Shown one piece after another: positions 44,201 to 56,200 of a DNA stretch of 64,000 nt. The stretch's first letter is position 1; the number at the start of each line of letters is the position of its first letter. This stretch comes from Trileptium ribeirensis (taxonomy: Eukaryota > Nematoda > Enoplea > Enoplida > Thoracostomopsidae): contig JASANE010003955.1 of NCBI GenBank assembly GCA_030248225.1, positions 25,003 to 89,002 on the forward strand, written 5' to 3'. The position numbers and the translations under genes were made by a program. The notes under the pieces are model-generated. The model was not told where the DNA came from, did not search any database, and saw only the letters and a program-made list of their open reading frames with translations.

Positions 44201-47200
44201 TAAAAGTCCCATTTTTTGTTCTCATATAATTTTATGAATTTCTTGTTCACTGAACAAGCGGTTGCCAATCGCTAATTTCAAAAGAGGATGGAAGCCGACG
44301 TAGCTTAAGTTTACTCATGCATAATGACTCCGACAATCGTTGCGAAATGCCTGTTGCAATAGAAATAACTACAGCAGCCGAACGATGCGCTCAGCGTAAA
44401 TACATGTTCACCAATAACAAAATCTATCTATTAATGTTTGTCATATTATTTTTAAAAATTATGTGCGGTTTTGGCTGACAAATTATTGTTTGATGTGAAC
44501 GATTTGCAAGTCCTTGATAAATTTATCTGCAACTTTACTTCATACAATTACACTGGCCGGGCTTACGCCAGAGCTGTCGCGATATTTCGAAAAGTGAACA
44601 AATTAACCTTAGTTTAATGTAACGTAAACGTTCCTACAGGGTACGGCAAGGACCGGTTCAAATTTCACGTATTCTTCCAATATAGGCTATTGAAGCATCT
44701 TTTTTAGAAAAAAGAACACCAGCCAGTTTTACGTATAATTGAAACAAAATAAATTTTGAAAGTACACACTATATCAGTTAAAAGAAAAACTACACAAACC
44801 TACAAAAACCTCCACCGATACCGAGAGTAGATCGTAATAGAAAATGAAATAGATTCGGCGTCAAAATTAAGCTCATCGCGCCACGCTTCTGCCAAAAATC
44901 TTCGCAAATGACTATTTCGAGACCTTTAAGAATCGATTCAGATACTTTACCAATGCCAGGAATCTGAAATTTTCTTAGTACAAAACGTCAAACATATTAA
45001 TATCAGTCGTAAATTATTAATAACGAGTGAATCAAGGTATTAGATGAAGCTTTATGATATAGCAGTATAAGCAGGGAGTAACCGGAATTCCGGTTCCCTG
45101 TTCCGGCGAAATCGTGTTCCGGTTGCGGTTCCGGCAAAGGACAAAAACCATACCGGAACCGGAATTCCGGTTTAAAAATTTTCTTTGAAATTTTCCAAGT
45201 TTTTTGCTTCATCCTGTAATCCAAACATATGTAATATATATTATACAATGATCAAGCTCCAATAATGCCAAGCAAAAGAAAAGATTAACTAACCAATTTT
45301 CCGTGTGAAACGTAAGTAGGGCACATAATTTGAGCAGGAATTTCTCATAATAACCTGCAATACTTTGTTATATCAAAGCCAGATTGATGCTTGTAGCAGC
45401 TATTTTACACATCCAGAAGTCTGTGGGATACGTTTGAATTAAACCGGTCCAACTCGGTAACAGAGTATGGCTTAGGCAGAAGTACTTAGGGTATGCTTGG
45501 CTAACATAAATTGCGTCAAGCACCTGCCAGTGCGCTTGTAAACTTGGTAAATCAGTCTAAATTGATGTAAACTAACGTCATCTGCAACGCAGCTAGAAAC
45601 TGCTTTCATGGCAATGAACTGTATTTATTGAAACTGTGCGAGCAGGATCACAGTGTGTCTCATTTATAGCAGTCTGATTAGAAAGTTGTCATCATTATGA
45701 TCTAACTGACGGGCACTGTTTGTCCAACGCTAGCCTAAACATTGTCTCTGACCACTGATCAGAAAATTACCTTCTATCTATTATTTCCTCTTAGAATCAT
45801 ATAAACCAATAATTTTAAGTTTCCTGCAGAAGTTCGATTTGACGCAGTATACGAAATGGTGTATAGTGGAAGACATTTTTTGCTCTGAATGTCCAAAAAC
45901 CGACATATTTGATCGATAAATAAACATTATTAGCTTCCTCAATCTCTTTAAAGTTTCAGAAAGGCAATAATACCATCGCAATACATTAAGTTTAATGTAA
46001 AAGTTATTTTTAATGCATTTTAAATCCACTATACCTTCATTTATTCCATCATCTGTTTTACTATATATAAATTTCTAAGACCAGGTTCCGGTTCCGGTTT
46101 AAATGGACGGTTCCGGTTGCTGGTTCCGGTTCCGGTAAATTTCGGTTCCGGTTATTCCCTGAGTATAAGCCACTGAAAATTAAAATAATTTCTTTATAAT
46201 TACGAAAATAGCATTCTGCCGATACTGCGCTGGTGTTATGCTTTGGGATATTGAAATATTTATATTACCGCTATATTTTAGACGAACACGACACACAGAG
46301 ATGAGCCATATGTGCGCAGACACAAATACATGTTCATACATATACCTAGACACATGTACGCACACATTTAAAAGACATACACACGACAAGTAAAAATACA
46401 TACACACAGACACACATATACTGTGCACCAACATACATACAACAGCACAGCGAATACACACATACATATTATAAAAATACACACACATAGACACATAATT
46501 ATGTATAAGGACACTTTAGACACTGACAGACATGTACACATATTAAACCAAGCAAAACGCACCTAGAGAAGCGCTTGCACAAATACAGACATAAACACAA
46601 AAGTACACACTGGGCAGTATACACGCCCAGAAACATAAATACATACACATATAAAGATTTGCAGTTACACACAGCCTCATCGGGGCTGAACTCGAATATC
46701 ACGGTTCGAAGTTCCGTCCTAGCGCGATGTACACGTAAAGAAACACACTCACATAGAGCCGGCCATAACCATCAGCTTTTATTTCATTCTCCTACTAACC
46801 GAAACGACAGATGATATTGAAATTCAAAAACATATAAAGATTTGCAGTTACACACAGCCTCATCGGGGCTGAACTCGAATATCACGGTTCGAAGTTCCGT
46901 CCTAGCGCGATGTACACGTAAAGAAACACATTCACATAGAGCCGGCTATAACAATCAGCTTTTATTTTATTCTCCTACTAACCGAAACGACAGATGATAT
47001 AGAAATTCAAAAACATATAAAGATTTGCAGTTACACATAGCCTCATCGGGGCTGAACTCGAATATCACGGTTCGAAGTTCCGTCCTAGCGCGATGTACAC
47101 GTAAAGAAACACGTTCACAGAGAGCCGGCTATAACAATCAGCTTTTATTTCATTCTCCTACTAACCGAAACGACAGATATTGAAATTCAAAAATCACATA

Positions 47201-50200
47201 AGATATGTATATTTATACAATTAGAAGAGTCATTGTCGCTAGACCGTTGGCGTTTGCCTTACTACAGTACGCGCCAAAAATGATTGTCACATGTCGAGTG
47301 AGCGAGTTCGATATACTCTCAAGCGAGTAGCACTGGTTCGCTGAGATTTCAAAACTATCTAAATGAATAATTCTAGTTTTAGAAAAATTAAATTTAAGCG
47401 AGTCATAAGCAAGCGAGAGTCATTTTTGGCGAATACTGTAAGTATAATTGATGTCATCGCAGTTTGCAACCCTCAATTGCTAAGTCGTATTCTAGCCTTC
47501 TGCGCACAACAAAATATACGTGAAAAAATAGTAAAACTTAACTTCATATTCTTGTCAAAATTTAGCATTTCAGCCCTTGCCACGTTCCACAAAGTTGCCA
47601 GCACTCAATATTAAAAGCAACGAAACCAACGTGTCTAAAGGTTAAATAATCCCATAGTCAACCTTAATTAATGAAGATTTCTGCCTATACAACTATGAAT
47701 GACTAACCTTTCTAACTGGCAACGTTCTCATAAATTCGATAATAGCTTCCCTTGTAGATTCCAAACGAAATTGACCATTGGGCTTATTTTGATCAGAACA
47801 AATCTTAGCCAACAAGCCGTTCGCGGCAATCCCTAGTAAATGCATACTAATGGCTTAACATTGCAGATATTCAATATGCATTATGATAGTGCAGTTTCAA
47901 ACATTGCGTAGTATTGGCTAAAAATTAAACAGCATTCGCCAGAAATAAGTGCTGTTCATTTGACGTTCATTCATAAAAAAAATTTAATTTTGTTTCAACA
48001 GCGCTTTAATTTTCCAAAATTGCTCGAAACGTTTAGGGAGCTGACATTGGATGTTCGGAAGATTTTATGGTGCTGCACGTTCGATATTGCGCTGAAAGAC
48101 ATTGCCTTCAAAGGAGACAATCATTTCCTGTGTAATGTACGTACAGCATTTACCCCAAAAATGACTGTCGCCTTTCAAAGCGGGCTTGTATCTAACGATC
48201 CGCGAGTGACTGACTCACCCGAGATTTAAAAAAATATAATTCATAATATTCCATTTTAGAAGGAATTTGCCTCCAGCGAGCGATACTCATTCTTCGCGAG
48301 TATTGTATATATGTATGTCATTGATTTTTATTACTTTATCTATATTATTGTTATATCAAACCCCCTCCCTCCTGTTGTCGCAAACACATGTATTTTTTAA
48401 TGGTTCTACTTGAAATGCTTCCGATGTCACAAATGTTGTTCGGGTAAGATGACGAGCATGACAAATTTGTATCATGAGACGACAATAAAAGTAGCGGAGC
48501 TCGGTTATACAACGCTTTGACGCTGAGAATGTAGTCCGCGACATAAAACCGAGAAAGTCGAAAAAATGGCACGCGCCTCGCTCTAAAGTAATTCATTCTA
48601 TAACTGAATATTATTACTTAGATACTTTCAACATCTCGAGTCGACTACTCCCTTGAGACTTGGTCGTTGGGAAATATCACAAAGCCATCTCATTGCCAAT
48701 GTGCGCTATATAATATCTAACAAGATTTTCGTACCGCATGTCATTCCCGATAAATAAAATCACATCACAATTTACTGGAATTTATTTCAGAACTTTCCAC
48801 AACAGCGTGTTCAATTTTCATTTGACTTGCTTCTGCCCAAACCGAAAATGAAAAATGTAAACTCATGGCACAGTGTATATTAAATAGCTCAAAACCGTAA
48901 TACTACACGTACATAGCTAAAATCACTGAAGCACAATCATTTATCAGGATGTAACTTTATTAAAAACAAACAATACGACGCCTTAAACGGGTGTCTCAAG
49001 CTATTCGAGTAAATATGAAATCCAACAACGTTAAAAAATACTGTGACTTTAACAAACAGAACACGATTTTTGTAGATCATATCCCAATCCAGTTTACGAT
49101 AATTTCGCCTCACCTCTGGTTTAATTAGCAATAGTTCAAACAAAAGATTATCAACGCTACAGTTTATATACAGGAATAGAATCATATCTTTCGCGAATCG
49201 TGGCAAAAATTCGCAAATTGTTCAATAAAACTTAACAATACTGTTCAATTGTGATTCGCGACTGTTCGCAAACGATTCGAGAAAGTTTTGTTTGTATTTC
49301 TGGCCGTAACTATAGTTAAAACATACCATCGCTACACGTAAGTCCTGTCTTTTGTTCAACTCTAAACGGCAATTCTTCAAGGAAAATTAACAATACTGTT
49401 CAATCCTTGTGATTCGCGAATTTTTGCCAACTACTGTTCGCAAACGATTCGAGAAACTTTTGCTTGTATTTCTGGCCGTAACTATACATAAAACATACCA
49501 GCGCTACGCGTAAGTCCTATCTTTTGTTCAACTGTAAACGGCAATTCTTCAAGGAACATTAACAATACTGTTCAATAATTGTGATTCGCGAATTTTTGCC
49601 AACTGTTCGCAAACGATTCGAGAAACTTTGCTTGTATTTCTGGCCGTAACTATTACATAAAACATACCAGCGCTACACGTAAGTCCTGTCTTTTGTTCAA
49701 CTCTAAACGACAATTCTTCAAGGAACATTAACAATACTGTTCAATAATTGTGATTCGCGAATTTTTGCCAACTGTTCGCAAACGATTCGAGAAACTTTTG
49801 CTTGTATTTCTGGCCGTAACTATACATAAAATATACCAGCGCTACACGTAAGTCCTGTCTTTTGTTCAACTCGAAACCGCAATTCTTCGGTTATTTGAGC
49901 AACCGACGAACCAAACGTGACATGGTCAACAACAGCTATTCTTGATTTGCCACATCTCGGACAAGTATCAGATTCAGTTATTTGGTTATCACCAACTTTG
50001 TCTAAGGGTGATTCGTTGTACCGTGGATACCAGCATAAACAATCACCCGTAAATCGTTTTCGAACTAGCATACTATCTGAAACAAGCTAAGAAGCTGTTG
50101 TAAAATCGTAGTTTATTGAAAACACGTAAGATATAAAACAGATGAATACAGAAATTATAAAACGTCTCAAAACTTATTAGTACTGACAATCATTCCAACA

Positions 50201-53200
50201 TACTCGAAGTTCCACCTAATTTTTAGTAACTATAATGCTGACATAAACAGGATTAGTGTATTCTTGTTCAGCAATAAATTGTACATATCACAATACACGC
50301 CAAAAGTTAGTCGCAGCTATTACTTAAACTGTCGATCATTGAAAAACCATTTGCTCAGATTAGCTCGCTGAAAAGCTGATAGTCATTTCTTGCCACTGAC
50401 GACTCTGCTTAGCCAGATGATATCACACATCTCACCAGAAAAATCAATAATAATTTTGTATATCGTCAAACGGAAGACCCAAGCAAGCAAATGCAAGTGG
50501 CACTGAATGCTTATTTAAATCTCAATCATAAAATCCTACGTTTTCCCCCACGAACAGTTATAAAGCACAAAATCATTCTCTAAACAAAACTACATATATT
50601 TAGCTAATCAACAGGATTAAATACATAATAATATTGTTGCAGATGTTTTAAAACTGGACTTTTCTGAAATACTTCAGAGACATCAATAGCCAAAACACTA
50701 ATTTTAAGTTTAAACACGTTGACGTGACAATTCTTCTCAAAACACATACGAAGATGTCATTTCATTACACCGCTCGTGTAGGAAAAGACATTGTGAGCAA
50801 TGAAACGAAACAGATATCGACGTATATTGATGCGAAAATTATGAACCTTGTTACTATTGTCCTTTTTCCTTTTTCGGATCTTTGTCAACACGATTGTTTT
50901 GCATTTTTGCGGAGATTCATCGTTCGAGATACCATAATTAAAGTTTTATTCAAACATTTAAAATGAATAACCATCCGCTGGTTACAACAAAAAATAATAT
51001 ATAGCGACACGACTTTTTACAATTATCCTGGAGCTAGTAAAATCTGATGCCATTTCTTCCACAGAACGATGTCGTTTTTTTACGAAAACTATCGAACTCC
51101 CCTCTTCTAGGCTCAGAACAGCTAAGAAGCTAAAAAACAAATTTTCCTTTTTTAATGTTTTAATGTGATTCCTTACACTATCAGTCTCGAAATTCACGGA
51201 GCAGAAATGAAGTTCACAACTGTTCTGACGCGTTTAAGGTGTTCAATAATTCATTACTACCAGTATAATTTTAAGTATCGGCACAACATGATACAACGTG
51301 ACGAAACATAAAGCAAATATGCACCTATATTAACTAACCTTTGGGCCGATTTATGTGACAATTTGTTATATCCAAATACGCCTCATCGAGTCCCATCGAA
51401 GAAAAGTCAGGATCAAAGTGTGCTAGGATCCCGCGCACTTCTTGAGCAATCTAAAGTGAACAAATATTGCCATTAGATTTAAAAATAGGCTAAGTTTGCA
51501 ACATCAAATATGACAATCGCTCGCTCGCGATTCGCTCGAAATAAATTTGTTCTAAAAATAGAATTTATTATTAATTGAAATAGTTTTGAAATCTCGAACG
51601 AATCACTAGCTAGAGATTCGCTAGCGACTCGCTCCAGGATCGCTCGAACTTGCTCGCTTGAAATGCGACGATCATTTATTCTGCAAAAGTTGGTTTCAAT
51701 AAATAATTAAGCCTCTGAACTAAAAAACGAACAACCAAGCTTACTCGCCTAAACTTATATCAGAAATTATACCTATATTATACTTCAAAACAAGGGCGCT
51801 TAAAACAAAAGAGACCAACGACAGTTGCTCGATCGAGATTTCGCAGCATCTCGCCCGCGACTCCCTCGAAAGAAATTCATTTTACAAATATAATTTTATT
51901 ACCGATTTTAACACTCTCGAATAGTCGAACGAACAAGTCTAAATTAATGCGACAAAAATTCTTGGCTATTACGGTAAGTACAGCGATCGATGGTCGTTTG
52001 AACCCTTAAATTTCGTTAAAAACACATACGAATTTAGTTGGATATCTGTTCTATTGTTAGTTAGTTTTTTTACAAGTTGTTCGAGAGCTGTTCGACGTTT
52101 GCTGGAGACATGTGCACAAACAGATAAATTTTGTTCGACTTCTCTTCCATGTTCTTTCGTCCGGAACCGAAAAATCACTTGTGGCGAGGTTTGCATATGA
52201 TTGGAAAAATTGCTAACATACAGCTACGGTTTGAAATAAACACAAATTTTTGACGAATCATTCGCGAATAATTCGTGAACACCGCATCATCAGCGTTAGT
52301 TTTTCTCGAAATGGGCGCGAACAACTTGGCAATTATTCTCGAACGATTCGAGAAAACTCTGTTTCATTGCTGACCCTGACCTCAGTAGATTCTGTTAAAA
52401 TTCCCAGCAACACTTAGATCTAGCGGAACAAATTGATGTCTAAGATATAGTTTGCAACCACTAATTCGTTTGCAAGCAGTTATATAATTAATATATATAT
52501 TATTATATGTATTATATATGCATACGGGGTGTATATTGTTCATTAGTATGTCATAGTATTGATGGCTTTATCACTGTGATAACGCTCATAAATAGACATC
52601 TGTACACATAGGAAGGAATAAAGGAACCAATTTTCCTGTTTCGTGTGAATTTCAATGTTAAACTATGTACTGAATCAATTATTAATAATGTACAAAACTA
52701 CGGTGTCATAACTATTATATTTCAAGGCCTGAGTCAAACACAACAATTTAGAACAAGGATAAGAAGTTTTGATTTTCGCACAAAATACTCACTGTTTATA
52801 TAAAATATGCTTAAATAAATACTTCAATTTGAGGAAACATGAGGAGCCTACTTTAACAAAACAAAGTTACTTCACTTTGGTTTAGCCGTTATTTAGTTTT
52901 ACGTCCAACATCCACATTATACAGCCGAAAAAGAATGAGCTAGAGAAAATGTTACAAAATATTTGATGAACCATCATGTAAATACATCTTTCAAGTCTGC
53001 AACTGAAAAGCTTAACATTCGCACCGGTTTATCAATCGAAGTAAACTGCCATAGTAAACGAAACTAGTAGCAAACGAGGGTGAAATGGAACTAACAGCTG
53101 GTTTCGCCAAGTAGCCATATTGTGTAATCGCTTGTAACAGGCTTTGTGTTTGATGTATATACGATACTAGAACCTCTGTAACCCTGGACCCATTGAAAAC

Positions 53201-56200
53201 CAAAAAATCTCGTCGAACTAAGCTCATCGAAAATAACTGAAAATGCACAAAGTATTCATGCTGGATACTAGATAACAAAACCATCGTATTCAGCGTATCG
53301 AAAAACCTATATAATATAGACCATTCCTGATGCCCCGCACGCAATGCATAACCAAACAAATGGAAACACACTACATCTTGGAAATCGAGTTCGTAAAGCC
53401 ATTGTATTCAGCGCGCTTGATAACCTAATAAACACTAGTTGTAACGTAAAAAACACAATAACATGCCGAGATTTGAAAAATCAATAGTATTCTGGCAAAG
53501 GGTGGACGAACCATATGCCGGCTTACAGCGGCCCAGGGAGCGGTCGCGCGAACAGGTGGTGGTCACAAACGTTGCACTCTCTATGGTAGCCGGTTTCCCG
53601 ATACAAAGCCTGTGTCACGAAATATGGGCTGCGATAGACTTGTACCCGTGTTGCCAGATGTGGCAAAGAACGCTGAAACCCATTTTTTGCCATTTTGACC
53701 CCGAAGATGAAGTCGGAGTTGGTGGCGTTCAACTATGTAAATGCGTTATCCTTATGAATTTTGGTGATAAACGAAAAAATTTATTAAAATCCATCCACCT
53801 TAAGATGGGTTATGCGTGACAGAAACAAACAAAAAATAAAGTTTCACGATTTTCCCCAAGCGTCCTCAGCAGAATTTCCGCTCGCTCCGTTTCAATAGCA
53901 TAGGACACAGAAGTTTATCGATATTACCTGTTGGTATTTTTCAAAGTTGCACGGTACTATAATAAGCTCCGGACATAGCTTTCGGGCAATAAATCCTGGC
54001 ATCGCAGCACGAACACCGTATTTTCGAGCACAGTAATTCGACGTACTCTGAAATATAATGACCACAATATTGCAATAATATTAATAAAATGACTTAAAGA
54101 ATTGCTAAGCACAATAATAGAACTGTACAGAACTGGCCAGAAACGAGCGCTTCCTTTTGAACTATCAAACTGCAAGCGAACATTCAATAAAAGATTTAAT
54201 CGTCTGCGCACGAATTGAGCGAAAATTTTTCTACAACTACTGACTATCGAATAGAATGCGCGCGTTCATAGTGCGTCCGATCGGATCTAATTTGCATGTG
54301 TATTGTATACACAATGCTCTCATTGCATCCGTTCCGTTCCGACAAAGCGTGCAAAATTTTACCGATTGCGAATAGGATGATGTGGTGTGAAAAACTACAT
54401 ACAGAAACAGACAGTATAATGTAGGCCGAGAAGTTTGGTCGTATCGGATGTGATACAATAGAAACTACAAATCGATCCGAATCGGAAGTGCTACATGATC
54501 CATTACACTGTAAAAATTCACTGTCTGTATGTAACTTAGAAAAATTTATCACTAACGGACAACATTCAAGTTATACTAAGACAATAAAATCGAATAAGAC
54601 GTTGTTCGACTTTTGAGCATATTTAATTCTGGCTGTAACTGTGTTGTTAATCATTACCTAAACATATACAGTTGATCAACAATATTTGTAAAAAAATTTG
54701 ATGAAACTATTAGTTTTAGCTTTGTAATATTACATATTAACTACTCTTCCCATGAACATTTGCAGGATATAGACTGGGGGAGGAGGAAATTCAGGAATTA
54801 CGTTTGGAAAGGGTTCGGAAAATTTGTTAAATTTTAAAGTTTGATCCACACCATAAGCTAAACGTCGAAACCTTAAGAAGAGGGACATGTCCCTATTATA
54901 CGCCCATTCACCTTACAAAAGATATTAATCAGGGGGTGTCAAAAATTAACTAACTAAAATTAATTGCAGTTAATTGCCCGAATTAATTGGTTGGTCCTGA
55001 TTTCCAATTAATTAATAGATGGTTGAATTGGATCACAAATCCTGGAAAAGCGCAATCACTGCTGCCCGTGTAACGCCGCACAATAGAGACAAGAGTCGTT
55101 AAATGGATGGATGGATGACTGAAATAATTCCAATTAATTGGACTATGTGCTTCGACGCAAAATTGAGTGCACATAAATAGATCAACAACGTAAGCTGCAG
55201 CATGTTCCGATCAATACTTGAATTATTTAAAGGTTCTACGAGAATCATTATTGTTTACATGTAATATGATCTGTGATAAATATGTTATACGTCGTATACA
55301 CGAGCAGAGATTTTAATGCATAACACAAATAAGAACACATTATAATATATTCTATTATACACGATATCATAATCTATCTGGATCCATGGTCATTCTCCAA
55401 GAACCTAGCCCTACGCGACATTTCGTTTTTTACCACCAACGGTTACGCTTATAAATACCGAAAGTAGCTTTCCAAAGTCATCTAGTCTACGATATTACCG
55501 TTTTGGATCTAACGTATGCTATAAAACATATACAAAAAGTGCAACTGCAGAGGCTGAGATGCTTCGAACCACTCTTTTGTGAAGCGAAGCTTCGATATTG
55601 ACGGCAAAATTTATTAATTATGCCCATTTTCTGTCGCACAGTTATCTACTCGTAAGATCGACCAGTATTGTGTGAAAACGCCACATTACGCTACGCTTTA
55701 TGGCTGTTTTTACGATCGATTTTATGTTTTAGACCTGGGCATAAAAATACTTATTGTGCGTAAATAAAGTGCAAATTTATTACTTGAGGATATGAAATTA
55801 TTTTTTACAGCCCCTGGTAATATTTGAAGTAAACTTGATGATACGAACTCCTTTAAGCGCTTTTTTATCCGTTATATTCTCCATATATGGATGGGCTGTT
55901 GTGTGGCTCGAGCTGCGGTAAGTAGTATCTATTATTACCGAGATTATTGGTATCCCAACGATAGAGCCATTAATAGAACATGAATTATAATACAGAAAAG
56001 CACATGTTGTATGAATCTCTCAAGACGAAATAAGTCAATTTAGAAGGTAACAATTATTTTGGTGACATCAAACTCAACTTGACGAGCTCGTTGAAAAAAA
56101 AATAGTTCAGCTATATTTAAAACAAAAATTTATTTCTATATGTTTGGTTACTCACCTCTTGGTACCAAAAAAATTCGAAATTTTTTTCTCACTAAATGTA

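Larger units (their letters stand above)
39317..44799 (-). other. POLK intron between exons 8 and 9
   Basis: 5483 bp, the largest complete intron. Contents: hAT MITE (39893-40336), a foldback-end fragment (about 40477-40555), a direct repeat (41345-41690), two CTCG MITEs (42413-42645, 42819-43051) and the TGTTCGCGAACA palindrome array (43198-44270). Confidence 0.75.
44964..47707 (-). other. POLK intron between exons 7 and 8
   Basis: 2744 bp. It contains a 1.09-kb hAT-type element (45072-46161), an AC-rich microsatellite (46290-46640), a three-copy 183-bp repeat (46647-47195) and a mariner-type MITE (47263-47440). Confidence 0.8.
51451..53927 (-). other. POLK intron between exons 4 and 5
   Basis: 2477 bp. 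It contains remnants of MITEs at about 51509-51685 (CTCGCTCGCGATTCGCTCG with the usual AT centre), 51815-51975, 52005-52200 (cf. 33413 copy) and 52218-52385 (TACGGTTTGAAATAAACA end). Dispersed repeat copy C is at 53060-53910. Confidence 0.7.

Noticed and set aside
43198..44270. CRISPR array
   Set aside because: Palindromes are only 12 bp, spacing is irregular, there are no cas genes, and the setting is an animal intron.
46647..47195. tRNA-derived SINE or tRNA gene because of GGTTCGAA
   Set aside because: No A box at the proper distance upstream and no cloverleaf; the TAGCGCGATG word lies after, not before, the B-box-like word.
54955..55145. Transposon suggested by repeated AATTAATTG words
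   Set aside because: Words are short and AT-only; no consistent terminal repeats or flank duplication.
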